Assembly (NCBI GenBank): GCA_016929905.1
Contig: JAFGHX010000175.1
Span: forward strand, 1-64,000
DNA: 64,000 nucleotides
Source of the DNA: Kiritimatiellia bacterium
GTDB taxonomy: Bacteria; Verrucomicrobiota; Kiritimatiellia; JAFGHX01
Reading direction: 5' to 3'
A program made the position numbers and the translations under genes. This document shows positions 18,854 through 28,370 of the stretch, piece by piece. Within the stretch, counting starts at the first letter, position 1, and every line of letters starts with the position of its first letter. A model generated the notes under the pieces. The model was not told the origin of the DNA. It made no database searches and saw nothing but the letters and a program-made list of their open reading frames with translations.

Positions 18854-19947
18854 GCGAGCTGTATCCGCTGCGCTTCAAGGAAATCCTCAGAGCCTACCCC
18901 TTCGGCAATCGATGGATCGTCCGTACGTTCCATAAGGAAGGGCTCCCGGCAGACCATCCCATCTCCGAAACCTGGGAGGTCTGCGACCGGCCCGGAGAGT
19001 CGAGCCTCATCCTGAACGGCCCGCTCAAAGGCTTGTCGCTGGCTGAGGTGAGCCGGCAGTTCAAGGAGGAACTGCTGGGCAACGAGATCGTCAGGCGATG
19101 CCGGCTGCGCTTTCCACTGCTCGTCAAGTTCCTGGACGCGTCCCACGAGCTCGGCGAACAGGCCCATCAGGATGATGGATTGGCGAAGAGAAGGAACCTG
19201 CCGGATACCGGCAAGACAGAAGCGTGGTACATGATCCGGACCACGCCGGACGCCACCGCGGAAATCGGCAACAAAGACGGCGTCACGGGCAAGGACGTCG
19301 TGGCCGCCGTCCTCGCCGGGACTGCCGCCTCGCTCATGAATACGCGTCCGATTTCCGAGAAAGACGCCTTCCTGCTCTACGCCGGCGTCATGCACCACAC
19401 ATACGGGGGCGCCTTGTTCTACGAAATCATGCAGAACTCGGATGTGGTCATCGACCTGCGAAAAGCGGACGGGACCATGACCGACACGGAAGCCCGGAAA
19501 CGCGCCGAGGAAGCGGCCGAAGGCGTGTATCTGGAAGAGGGTGCCGACTACAGAATCGAGCCGGTCGTCATTTCAGACGGCGAACACCGGCACGCCTACC
19601 TGCTGGCGTGTGAGTACTTCGCGCTGGAACGAATCGACATCCACACGCCCTACCGCCTCACGCGCGACGGAGACAGGTTCCACATCCTGACGCAGATCGC
19701 GGGTGCGTCCGAAATCGCGGCGAACGGCGCCGCTGTGGCCTTGCCCCTGGGGACGAGTTGCCTGCTGCCGGCAGCCGTGGGGGACGCCGTGATCACGCCG
19801 AAAGAAGACGCCTCTGTGTTGATTGCCTACGTGCCCGACCTGCTGAAGAACGTCATCCATCCGCTGCGTAACGCAGGCGTTCCCGACAGAACGATCGAGA
19901 AGCTGGGCGGCACGACCCGGCTGAATCACCTTTCGCGATATCTATGA
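18850..19947 (+). CDS. manA: Mannose-6-phosphate isomerase, class I-like
   Basis: GVMHHTYGGALFYEIMQNSDVVIDL; ATGA overlap with GH38. Confidence 0.75.
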   Translation: MSELYPLRFKEILRAYPFGNRWIVRTFHKEGLPADHPISETWEVCDRPGESSLILNGPLKGLSLAEVSRQFKEELLGNEIVRRCRLRFPLLVKFLDASHELGEQAHQDDGLAKRRNLPDTGKTEAWYMIRTTPDATAEIGNKDGVTGKDVVAAVLAGTAASLMNTRPISEKDAFLLYAGVMHHTYGGALFYEIMQNSDVVIDLRKADGTMTDTEARKRAEEAAEGVYLEEGADYRIEPVVISDGEHRHAYLLACEYFALERIDIHTPYRLTRDGDRFHILTQIAGASEIAANGAAVALPLGTSCLLPAAVGDAVITPKEDASVLIAYVPDLLKNVIHPLRNAGVPDRTIEKLGGTTRLNHLSRYL

Positions 19948-20840
19948 CGATCGCGCAAGAGTGCGGACCGAGACTTCAGGTGCCGGTCGTAGACGGCCTG
20001 GCGTCTGTAGCCCCAGCCCATCCAGCCGAGCGGCTTGTCGTGGTATTGCGGGCCGATCGCGCCGACCGGGAGGTCCACCACCCGCACGCCCGGCTGATCG
20101 TCCATCTGGCAGAAGACATCGCCCATGGGGCCGACGGCAAAGCTGCCGCCGTTGAATCGTCCCGCGTGGTTGACGACCACGATGAAGACCTCGTTCTCGG
20201 CGGCGCGGACCCGGGTGATCATCTCGTTGTCGGCACGGTTCTCGGTGTTGTCCATGCGCCAGGTGTTGGTCGCCAGCGGACAGGCGACGAGCTCGGCCCC
20301 CAGACTGCGCAGACAACGCACCGATTCCGGCACCTCGCGATCAAAGCAGATCATGAGCCCCACCCGGGAGGTATGCCCGCCGTGCGGCACCTCGCACACG
20401 GTGAACCCGTCGCCCGGCGTGAACAGGCCGTCGCCCGTGACGGCCTCGAAATGCCGGCAGTGGACCTTGCGGTAAACGGCGGCGATGTCGCCCTCCCGCT
20501 GAATCAGCACGGCGCTATTGTGAAACGTATCATCCGCCGCCTTCTCCGCGAACCCGAACACAACAGCCAGCTTCAGCTCCGCGGCCTTGTCGCGGATCCG
20601 TCGGACGGCCGGCCCGTCGAGCGGCTCGGCCGCCGTCCGTATCCGCTCCAGGAACCCGTCGCAACGACGCGCGTACCCGTGCAGCACGCACTCGGGGGTG
20701 ATGGCGAGTTCCGCGCCCTGCTCGCCTGCCCGTTCGAGCGCCGCCAGCGTGCGCGCCAGGTTCTCCGCACACGCCCACTCATCGGTGTACACCTGACACA
20801 ACGCCACTCGCATCGATGCCGAATCGGGAGGATACTCCAT
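19926..20840 (-). CDS. Carbon-nitrogen hydrolase (nitrilase superfamily)
   Basis: ELAITPECVLHGY (E), YRKVHCRHFE (K), GLMICFDREVPES (C) form the nitrilase catalytic triad. Confidence 0.9.
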   Translation of the reverse strand: MEYPPDSASMRVALCQVYTDEWACAENLARTLAALERAGEQGAELAITPECVLHGYARRCDGFLERIRTAAEPLDGPAVRRIRDKAAELKLAVVFGFAEKAADDTFHNSAVLIQREGDIAAVYRKVHCRHFEAVTGDGLFTPGDGFTVCEVPHGGHTSRVGLMICFDREVPESVRCLRSLGAELVACPLATNTWRMDNTENRADNEMITRVRAAENEVFIVVVNHAGRFNGGSFAVGPMGDVFCQMDDQPGVRVVDLPVGAIGPQYHDKPLGWMGWGYRRQAVYDRHLKSRSALLRDRHRYRER

Positions 20841-21033
20841 TCAGACCCCCTTCCCCAGCATGGGGCCAGATGACGCGCCCCCTCTTTTATACCTCGATCC
20901 ACGGTTATGCAAGCGTATCGTACCGAAAACCTGAACAAGAAAAGATGTCGCGATTCAGAGAAGGATTGTATAATGCGGACGATCGCGACCCGCTCAAGAG
21001 CACAGCCCCACCTCACACAGGAGGAACCGCGGC

Positions 21034-21762
21034 ATGCAGATCCAAGACGTCGACGTCACCTATCTCTCCCACGTCTGCTTCCGGTTCAAGAGCCCGCGGG
21101 GCAAGACCCTGATCACCGACCCCATGTACGCCCCGGAATTCCCGTGGGAAGGCCACATCGAGAAGTATCTCTCGCCACCGGCCGTTCCGGTCGCAGACAT
21201 CCGCGCCTGCGACGCCGTCTTCGTCTCGCATATCCACGGCGACCACTTCGACCCGGACGCCGTGCTGACGATCCAGAAGAACACCGGCGCCAAGGTCATC
21301 GCGCCGCCGGACGTTCTCGACAAACTCCGCGCCAAAGGCGCCGACAAGGCGCTCTTGTTCCAGGCGACCGACGGCGCCGCCTTCGCGTTCGGCGACCTGC
21401 GCGTCCGCACGTTCGGCGGCTATGACAACTCGTTCGACGAGCACCGCCGCTGCAACAAGTTCGCCATCCTGATCGATGTGGGGCACACCAGCCTCTTCTA
21501 CAGCGGCGACTGCCACGAACTGCCGCCGGGCGTACGCGGCACCGAGGTGGACGCCCTGTTCTCCTGGCCGCAGAACACGCCGGAACTGCACAGAGCGTTC
21601 TGCGCCGACATCAAGGCGAAACGGTTCGTCATCATGCATTGCGACCGCTTCGCGCCGGGCGACTTCCTCTGTAACATGGACCCGGAAGACCAGAAACGGC
21701 GCCTGGACGGACTCGTGCCGGGGCTGGAGATCGTGGTGCCGGTCAGGGCGGAGACACTGTAA
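21034..21762 (+). CDS. MBL-fold metallo-hydrolase (UlaG-like)
   Basis: VFVSHIHGDHFDPD (HxHxDH), LFYSGDCHE. Confidence 0.88.
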   Translation: MQIQDVDVTYLSHVCFRFKSPRGKTLITDPMYAPEFPWEGHIEKYLSPPAVPVADIRACDAVFVSHIHGDHFDPDAVLTIQKNTGAKVIAPPDVLDKLRAKGADKALLFQATDGAAFAFGDLRVRTFGGYDNSFDEHRRCNKFAILIDVGHTSLFYSGDCHELPPGVRGTEVDALFSWPQNTPELHRAFCADIKAKRFVIMHCDRFAPGDFLCNMDPEDQKRRLDGLVPGLEIVVPVRAETL

Positions 21763-21894
21763 AGTGGGCATTGCCCGCAAGGTTGGCAGGGCACGCTTCA
21801 CCGACGCTGTCCGCCATAGCGCCTGCGCGACGGCGGAAGCGCCGCCCCGGGCCTCGGCTTCGGTGAAGCCGGGCCTACCCGGATGGAGAAGACA

Positions 21895-23334
21895 ATGAGC
21901 CACATCCGCATCAAGGCCGTCATGCTCGATATGGCGCGGTGCACCGAAAAGCACCGCTATTACCACGACCTGGTGCCCCGGCTTGCCGCGTGGGGCTACA
22001 ACACCATCTTCGCACACTTCACCGACGACGAAGGCTGTGCCATGCGGTTCGATTCGCACCCGCGGCTGGCAAGTCCGCATGCGTTCACCAAGCGCGACAT
22101 GCGGCGCTGGGTGTCAAGCGCAGCGGCTCACGGCGTCACCGTCATCCCCGAACTCGAGTCGTTCGGCCACACCGTCTACATTCACGGACTCAAAGCGTAC
22201 AGGCACCTGCGCGAGCCGACCGTCGGCCACTTCAACGCCATCAACCCGCTGCACCGCGAGACGCGCCGTATCATGCGCCATCTGGTGCGCGAAACCGCCG
22301 AAGTGTTCGACGCACCCTACATCCATATGGGGCTCGACGAAGTGAATTTCGGGGCCAGCCCGCAGGTCCGGCGCGCGCGGCGCTCGAAGGAGAAGTGGCA
22401 TATCTTTGCCGACTACATCTGCGCCATGCGTGCCGAGACCGAAGCAGCCGGCAGGCGCATGATGATATGGGGCGATCACCTGCTCAAGACCCCGGAAATC
22501 GCCGGTGCGGTGCCAAAGGACATCGTGATCTGTGATTGGCATTACCAGGTGAACGTCGGGCCTGATACCGTCGAGTTCTTCACGGAACGCGGGTTCGAGG
22601 TCGTCTGTTGCCCCGCCACCAGCCGATCGGGCGATCTGCTCCTGCCCGCGGCACTGACCCAGACCAACCTGCAGCGGTTCTCCCGCATCGCGTATGCCGG
22701 CGGCCGGCGCGTGATCGGGTTGATGAATACCGTCTGGTATCCGCAACGGATGCTGTGCGGGATCGAACAGTTCGCGCTCGCGCTGGGCGGCGCGTGGTTC
22801 AACCAGCCCGAGACCGACCCGCGCGACACCCTTCGCGCGTTTGTACGCAGGCAGTACGGGCTACGCCGCGGCGCGGCTGTGGCCGACGCGGTTCTCGAGC
22901 TGTCACGCTTGATGCCCAGCCGCGACACGTTGTTCTCGCTCCTGGACACAGGCAGCCAGCCCGCAGGACCGTTGACGGCTTGCGAGCTGGCAGGGGCCGA
23001 GGCGATGGGTGCAGAGGCGCGCCGCCTGCGGACGCTGTTCTGCCGGGCGCGGACGTGTATCCAGCAGAATCACGCCGAGTACGAGAACTATGCGCTGGCC
23101 TGCGCAATCCTGGAATGGGCCGTTGCGGTTGGCACCGCACGAACGAACGGGGCCGGCAAGACCACGCACCGGTCGCTCTCCAGACAGGGCCACGCCCTGC
23201 TCTCCCGCTGCAAGGCCGATTGGCAACGCGGCCGGTATCTCGATGACGGCAAGTGGGCCCTGCGCAATCAGCCCGCCCGATGCCGAAATGCGCTCATCGC
23301 CAGCCTCGAACTCGCCCTCGAACGCCTGGCGTGA
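21895..23334 (+). CDS. GH20-like beta-N-acetylhexosaminidase family protein
   Basis: GYNTIFAHFTDDEG, VTVIPELESFGHT, YIHMGLDEVNFG (D-E pair); start at MSHIRIK. Confidence 0.75.
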   Translation: MSHIRIKAVMLDMARCTEKHRYYHDLVPRLAAWGYNTIFAHFTDDEGCAMRFDSHPRLASPHAFTKRDMRRWVSSAAAHGVTVIPELESFGHTVYIHGLKAYRHLREPTVGHFNAINPLHRETRRIMRHLVRETAEVFDAPYIHMGLDEVNFGASPQVRRARRSKEKWHIFADYICAMRAETEAAGRRMMIWGDHLLKTPEIAGAVPKDIVICDWHYQVNVGPDTVEFFTERGFEVVCCPATSRSGDLLLPAALTQTNLQRFSRIAYAGGRRVIGLMNTVWYPQRMLCGIEQFALALGGAWFNQPETDPRDTLRAFVRRQYGLRRGAAVADAVLELSRLMPSRDTLFSLLDTGSQPAGPLTACELAGAEAMGAEARRLRTLFCRARTCIQQNHAEYENYALACAILEWAVAVGTARTNGAGKTTHRSLSRQGHALLSRCKADWQRGRYLDDGKWALRNQPARCRNALIASLELALERLA

Positions 23335-23369
23335 CGGGTGGTCCTTCTCCCCTCTGAAGGCGCGCGTTG

Positions 23370-23449
23370 CGGGAATCGAGGATTGCCGCGAGGCGACCAC
23401 ACCCGATTACCCTTGAAACGTCGCCTCGTGGCAATCCTTTCGATTCCCG
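23370..23449. repeat. Large imperfect hairpin (28/30-nt arms, 22-nt loop)
   Basis: CGGGAATCGAGGATTGCCGCGAGGCGAC ... GTCGCCTCGTGGCAATCCTTTCGATTCCCG: one mismatch and a 2-nt indel. Confidence 0.85.
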
Positions 23450-23587
23450 TAACAACCGTTGGCTGTCCGGGCACCCGCAGCGCATACCGACCAGCCCTCT
23501 GCGGCCTCAGCGAGCTCGAGCGAGTCTCCGACCCGACTTCGCTCGGATAGCCTCGTCGGGCACAGGCGGGCGAGAGATTCCTCTGCC

Positions 23588-23615
23588 TTTCGCGTTTCTT
23601 TCGCGAGCTTTCGCG
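23588..23615. repeat. TTTCGCG x3 short tandem repeat
   Basis: TTTCGCG at 23588, 23599 and 23609. Confidence 0.7.
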
Positions 23616-23628
23616 GGCCAACCTCCAG

Positions 23629-24519
23629 CTACGCCGGGGCGGCCACGTCGGCTTCCAGCTTCTCGAAGAAAATCGCCCACGTCCCGGCCGGGTCGATGTC
23701 GAACACGCGCCGCATCTGCCCGTGCGGCCGCTTCGGGTCAAACTCCAAATGCGGCCGCAGTTCCGGCGCCGGAATCACCTCCTCCTCGCAGACGCCGGGA
23801 TCGATCAGCCAGGCGATGTCACCCACGTCGTAAAACCCCTTGTCCGGCGACATAAAGTGCGGACGCTTCCGCCGGTATTCGTGCAGGAACGTGCCCAATG
23901 CACCCAACGGCGCAAGCCGGCGCTCCGTCTCCTCAAACGGAATCCGCAACGCCGTGCCCGTGTCGAACCACACCAGCGGCACATCGATCTGGAGTAACGT
24001 CCGCGCCGCCAGCACGTCGTTCGCCACGTTGAACTGCGTCGTGCGCGCCGGCCAGTTCATCTCGTTGCGCGCGTGAAACACGTACCGAACCCGCGGCGCA
24101 ATCTCCGGCGCCTTCAGAATCGCCGCCGCCAGATTCGTCGCCGCACCCAGACACACCACCCACAGGGGATCCGCAGGGCTGCCCACCAAAGCCCGCTCTA
24201 TGATGAAGTCAGCGCCTTCGCTTTCGCTCGGGACGCCCGCGTACTGCATCGGGTCGCCACCGCGTTTGACGGGATAGACCCCGGCTTCCCCGGCGAGCCG
24301 CAACTCCTCCAGCAGCAGCGCGTACGATTCCTCCGTGCTGCCCGGCTTGTGGGAAAAATGCGTCGCCACAAAGCCCTCGAGCCGGAACCGGTCGGGCGCA
24401 CGCAGCGCCAGCGCCACGGCGTAGAGATCGTCGATCTCATTCGCCGCGTCCGTATCCACCAACAACCGCAGCCTCCGTCCCGCCGCCGGCACATCCGGCA
24501 CACATCGCTCCGCCTGCAT
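23629..24519 (-). CDS. Inosine-uridine-preferring nucleoside hydrolase family protein
   Basis: LRLLVDTDAANEIDDLYAVALAL matches the DTDxxxxxDD metal site; VCLGAATNLAAAI. Confidence 0.85.
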   Translation of the reverse strand: MQAERCVPDVPAAGRRLRLLVDTDAANEIDDLYAVALALRAPDRFRLEGFVATHFSHKPGSTEESYALLLEELRLAGEAGVYPVKRGGDPMQYAGVPSESEGADFIIERALVGSPADPLWVVCLGAATNLAAAILKAPEIAPRVRYVFHARNEMNWPARTTQFNVANDVLAARTLLQIDVPLVWFDTGTALRIPFEETERRLAPLGALGTFLHEYRRKRPHFMSPDKGFYDVGDIAWLIDPGVCEEEVIPAPELRPHLEFDPKRPHGQMRRVFDIDPAGTWAIFFEKLEADVAAPA

Positions 24520-24573
24520 CGTTCACCTCCGTCCTCCGCGTACGTCAAACGCCGTCCCCTGTCGGCAAATTCT

Positions 24574-24661
24574 CAGCATAAAACTTTTCCACTCGATAGA
24601 AGTATTCACCATTGTTTGCGCCTCTTCAATAGGCTATTGTCCTCGAAGAACAGCATAAAAC
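24574..24661. promoter_or_regulatory. Two direct copies of CAGCATAAAAC in a divergent promoter region
   Basis: 24574-24584 and 24651-24661, same orientation, 77 bp apart. Confidence 0.5.
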
Positions 24662-24692
24662 AACCGCTTTGCACAGAGATTGGAGGCGAGGG

Positions 24693-25451
24693 ATGCCAGA
24701 GGCGAGGCTGCCAAGACTCGTTGGGATGGGCAGTCGGGAGGACGCGCGCAGCGTGCGTTTTCATCGGCATCCCGGAGTCGAGTTGATCTACGTGAACAAA
24801 GGCCTGTGCCGGACGCGCATCCAGGGGAGCGAGGAGGTCTTGGAGGGCCGGCCGGGCTGGCTGTACGTGATTCCGGCGGGTGCCCTGCACGACCAGCGCC
24901 GGATGACGGTAAGCCGGACGACCTATCTGGTGCTGGATACGGCACAGGTGCGGATCCAAGCCTGGCCCCGGTTGCTCTATCTGGGCCCGGAGAGCCACGA
25001 GGCCCGCTGGTTGTGCGACGTCTACGAACTCGCCCGCACGGCCCCTGCCTCGGATGACATGGCGGGCGGGTTGCTTCTGGCATTGTTGCGCAGGCTCGAG
25101 ACGCGCATCGAGCAGCGCGACGACGCGCCTCGCGTTCCGCAACCTGTGGCGACGGCGATTTCTCTTGTGCGCGACAACATCGACTCGGAACTGACGGTCG
25201 CGCAGGTGGGCAAGGCCGGGGGTCTTTCGGCGAGTCGCATGGCGGCTCTCTTCAAGCAGCATTGCGGCTGCGGGATCATTGCCTATCAGCAGCAGCTCCG
25301 CCTCGATCGCGCGCGGCGCCTGTTGCAGGACCCCTACCTGCGCGTTTCAGAGGTGGCGCGCGCCTGTGGATACGCAGACGTGAACTACTTCATCCGGCTC
25401 TTCCGCCAGCGGCACGGTGCGGCGCCGAACAGGTGGCGCAAACGGCACTAG
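24693..25451 (+). CDS. AraC family transcription regulator
   Basis: FHRHPGVELIYVNKG cupin; LTVAQVGKAGGLSASRMAALFKQHCG...CGYADVNYFIRLFRQRHGAAPNRWR; GGAGG before ATG 24693. Confidence 0.92.
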   Translation: MPEARLPRLVGMGSREDARSVRFHRHPGVELIYVNKGLCRTRIQGSEEVLEGRPGWLYVIPAGALHDQRRMTVSRTTYLVLDTAQVRIQAWPRLLYLGPESHEARWLCDVYELARTAPASDDMAGGLLLALLRRLETRIEQRDDAPRVPQPVATAISLVRDNIDSELTVAQVGKAGGLSASRMAALFKQHCGCGIIAYQQQLRLDRARRLLQDPYLRVSEVARACGYADVNYFIRLFRQRHGAAPNRWRKRH

Positions 25452-25474
25452 CCGTGCCGCCGCGCGGCACGGCT
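25450..25474 (+). terminator. Hairpin overlapping the AraC stop codon
   Basis: AGCCGTGCCGC-CGC-GCGGCACGGCT, perfect 11-bp stem starting inside TAG (25449-25451); no U-tract. Confidence 0.6.
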
Positions 25475-25489
25475 GATGCGTTTGATGGT

Positions 25490-25511
25490 GCAGGCAGGAA
25501 TGCCTGCGCTA
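25490..25511. repeat. Hairpin repeat GCAGGCA-GGAA-TGCCTGC (copy 2), abutting a minus-strand stop codon
   Basis: Same core as 10788; the stop of the 25509 gene lies in the conserved flank GCTACTCC. Confidence 0.8.
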
Positions 25512-28211
25512 CTCCGCCACGACGGTATACAGCGCATCCTCGGGCAGGCGGATGCCGAGTGACGCGCCCGTCAGACTCGCGTCGGCCCGGCGTTCGGTGG
25601 GGTAGCCGTTTTCGTCCAGGATCAGCACCCGCCGCCGAGAGCCTGCGCTCTTCAAGGTGACGGTTGCGTCGATCTTGCGCACATTCAGCGGATAACCGCC
25701 CAGTTCCGTGATCGTCTTCCTGCCGTTCTCCTGCCGGGTCTTGAACCCGCAGGTGTGGTCTTCTGAGCCGGCCTGGATGAGAATCCTGCGCGAGGACGCC
25801 AGTGGCTGGCCGTCGAGGGAAACGGCAACGATCACGCCGTATTCCAGACCCGACTCGATGGCGACATCCGCCAGTTCAACTCGACCCGCCTCCCTGAGAA
25901 ACCCGCAGAGCCCCTGCGCGCGCGGCGTGTCGAGCCGGACGAATCCCTTGCCATAGTCCCAAACGAGCCCGCCCGCCACGCTCCGAACGATCCCCCGATC
26001 CCGGTCAAGGTAGCGAGCCAGATCGACGACGCGTCCTCTGGATGCGTCGTCGGTGAAACCGCGAACCACGCGGCCGACATAGAAAGCGAACGGGTCCAGA
26101 ACGCCCGGCGACTGGACCTCCGAAATGCCGTCGGCGCCCACCTGCTTCTGCCACAGCTCGTCCAGGCCGGACGCGCCCCGGATCGCGGAGCCCTTGAAGG
26201 CGTACTGCTCGTTCAGCTTCAACACGTCGTAGATCACCGTGCCGGCCTCCGGCACGTCGCCGCGGCGGAACATCAGGGCCGCGGCCGGAAACTGTCCGAG
26301 AATGCTCGGTGTGTTCACCGCCCAAACGTTCATCGCGCTGTCCCAGTCCGAGCCGGACAGCGCAAACCAGTTCCAGCCGTCGATCCCGCCGAGCGCGCCG
26401 TAGGCGGCCACCAGGAAAGGCCCCTCGCTCCGGAACCGGTTCGGGCGGTCCCAGTTGTTCTCGGTGAGCATATGCGGGTACGCATCGATCTGGTTCAATT
26501 GAATGGGCAGGTTCTCGGGTGCGAGCAACGCGGACCGCTCCCGATAGCTGTCGCCCACGTCGACGGCATAGAACCGTTTCGGCTTCGGCTCGTATCTCAC
26601 GCCGAAGTAGGCATTGCGGCACAGCACGTCGCCGGCCGTGTAGGTGTAGCGCTCCAGCGCGTCGTGCAGGCGCTCGTCGGCCCCCTTCCAGTTGCTGCAG
26701 GCCACCGGCTGTTTCATGCCGAGCTCACGGCGCAGAAACTCCACCGTCTCGGCGTAGAACCGGCGCTGGGTCTCGACCAGGAAGCGCAGGTAGTCGCCGG
26801 CCCGCTTCCGGCGTTTCGGTTCCTGCTTCAGCCCCTTCTCCGTGAGCCAGTACGGCTCGAGCGCGGCGAGCCGGCCTGCGGCCGGATCGTCCTGCTTGAG
26901 CGTGAAGCCGTCCCAGGCCGCCAGCGCCGCCTCGATCGAGCCGTGGCGCTTGACCGTCCATGCCGTGAACTGCCGCTCGAGCAAGTCGCGCGTCGGACCG
27001 GGAAGCCGGCTCGGGTTCAGCGTCCAGAACAGCAGGCTGTCTTCGTTCTGGATCTCGAACACGGCTACCGCGGCATCCTGAGCAAGCGGAATTCCCGTGT
27101 GAGGATTCCGCGCACTCATCAGCGCACGCACCCACGCCCGGTAGATTTCCTGCATCTTCCCGCTGAGGAACAGCAGCCCGTGGCACGGCTGCCCGTCGCC
27201 ATAGCCCGGAAACCCGTGGCTTGCCCGCAGCTTGAACGTGTTGGACCAGAACACGTGACCCAGGTATACGTAGATCCCCTGCTTCTTCAGGGCCGCCACC
27301 GCGTAGTGAATGCGGTCCAGCTTCTCCGCGCTCACGGCCTTGGGATCGTCGGCGGACTTGCCCTGAATCCCGGCATCCAATCGCACCAGATTGACCCCGT
27401 ACTTCGCCAGCCGCCGCGCCCAGCGATCGACCTCCGGCCTCTGCATCGCCAGCAGCGACGTGCCCTGCACCATCCAGAATCGGACAGGGCGCCCATCGCC
27501 CAGCACCAGGTCGAGCCCCTCACGCCGCACGAACCCACGCTCGCCGGCCGTGTTCTCGTTCAGGTGCCGCAAATCCGTCAGCGCCTCGGCGCCGAACGCA
27601 TCCGGGCCCGGCTCCCACGCGAAAAAGCCCGGTTCCGCATTCCCTGACTTCTCGCCCGGCTTCAGTTTCCCGCGCGGCAAGAACGCGCCCGGCGTGAGAA
27701 GGAAGCAGTCAAAACAGGCTGTCTTGTTCTCGCCCTCGGCCGCCAGCAGCCGCAGCTCAAACGCATGGCCGCCCGCCGAAAGCGACAGCTCGCCGAGATA
27801 CACCCAGTTCGCACACAGGTGTTTGCGGATCTCAATGGAGTCCGCCAAGGCAATGCCCCTGCCGCACTCCTGCCACGCCCCCGCATCGAACCGCCAACGG
27901 AACGGCCCGTGCTTCCAGAACTTGCGGACCCAGAACCGATACGTGCCGTCGGCCGGAACCCGGATCGCGTACCGGACAAACGCTTCGGGCTCGCCCGGCT
28001 GGCGCTTGCCGGCGTTGGTCAGCCAGTCGCCTCCCGCAAGCACGGCGGCCCGCTTCTGTTGAAACGTCCTCGCCGCGAAGGGCGAGTCCTTCGGGAAGTT
28101 CGTCTCCGACGGCTCTTCCCCCTCCCACCACACAAACGCCGGCGCGGCGCGCACCCCCCGGCACGCCGCCAACAGCACAACAGCCATGAGCCACACGCTC
28201 GTCCTATGCAT
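25509..28211 (-). CDS. Secreted multidomain glycoside-hydrolase-like protein (N-terminal beta-sandwich, GH5-like TIM barrel)
   Basis: Signal peptide MHRTSVWLMAVVLLAACRGVRA; NLVRLDAGIQGK, AVFEIQNEDSLLFW (E in a GH-A-like acid/base context). Confidence 0.7.
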   Translation of the reverse strand: MHRTSVWLMAVVLLAACRGVRAAPAFVWWEGEEPSETNFPKDSPFAARTFQQKRAAVLAGGDWLTNAGKRQPGEPEAFVRYAIRVPADGTYRFWVRKFWKHGPFRWRFDAGAWQECGRGIALADSIEIRKHLCANWVYLGELSLSAGGHAFELRLLAAEGENKTACFDCFLLTPGAFLPRGKLKPGEKSGNAEPGFFAWEPGPDAFGAEALTDLRHLNENTAGERGFVRREGLDLVLGDGRPVRFWMVQGTSLLAMQRPEVDRWARRLAKYGVNLVRLDAGIQGKSADDPKAVSAEKLDRIHYAVAALKKQGIYVYLGHVFWSNTFKLRASHGFPGYGDGQPCHGLLFLSGKMQEIYRAWVRALMSARNPHTGIPLAQDAAVAVFEIQNEDSLLFWTLNPSRLPGPTRDLLERQFTAWTVKRHGSIEAALAAWDGFTLKQDDPAAGRLAALEPYWLTEKGLKQEPKRRKRAGDYLRFLVETQRRFYAETVEFLRRELGMKQPVACSNWKGADERLHDALERYTYTAGDVLCRNAYFGVRYEPKPKRFYAVDVGDSYRERSALLAPENLPIQLNQIDAYPHMLTENNWDRPNRFRSEGPFLVAAYGALGGIDGWNWFALSGSDWDSAMNVWAVNTPSILGQFPAAALMFRRGDVPEAGTVIYDVLKLNEQYAFKGSAIRGASGLDELWQKQVGADGISEVQSPGVLDPFAFYVGRVVRGFTDDASRGRVVDLARYLDRDRGIVRSVAGGLVWDYGKGFVRLDTPRAQGLCGFLREAGRVELADVAIESGLEYGVIVAVSLDGQPLASSRRILIQAGSEDHTCGFKTRQENGRKTITELGGYPLNVRKIDATVTLKSAGSRRRVLILDENGYPTERRADASLTGASLGIRLPEDALYTVVAE

Positions 28212-28370
28212 GGTTCGTCCTCCGTTGAAGACATCCAGGGGCCGGCCCAGGGGGGGCTGTCCGACCCAACCGATTCGTCCGGCTTGCCCGCCGAATCACC
28301 AGTCGTGAAACGCACGTATCATGTTCAATGACTGTCAATCCTCCGGCCCAACAACCCGTTCACCCCATCC

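Noticed and set aside
20964-20975. TATAAT upstream of the MBL-fold gene
   Set aside because: No acceptable -35 at 16-18 nt; a lone -10 match is weak evidence.
26472-27647. 391-aa plus-strand ORF
   Set aside because: Antisense to the 900-aa secreted protein.
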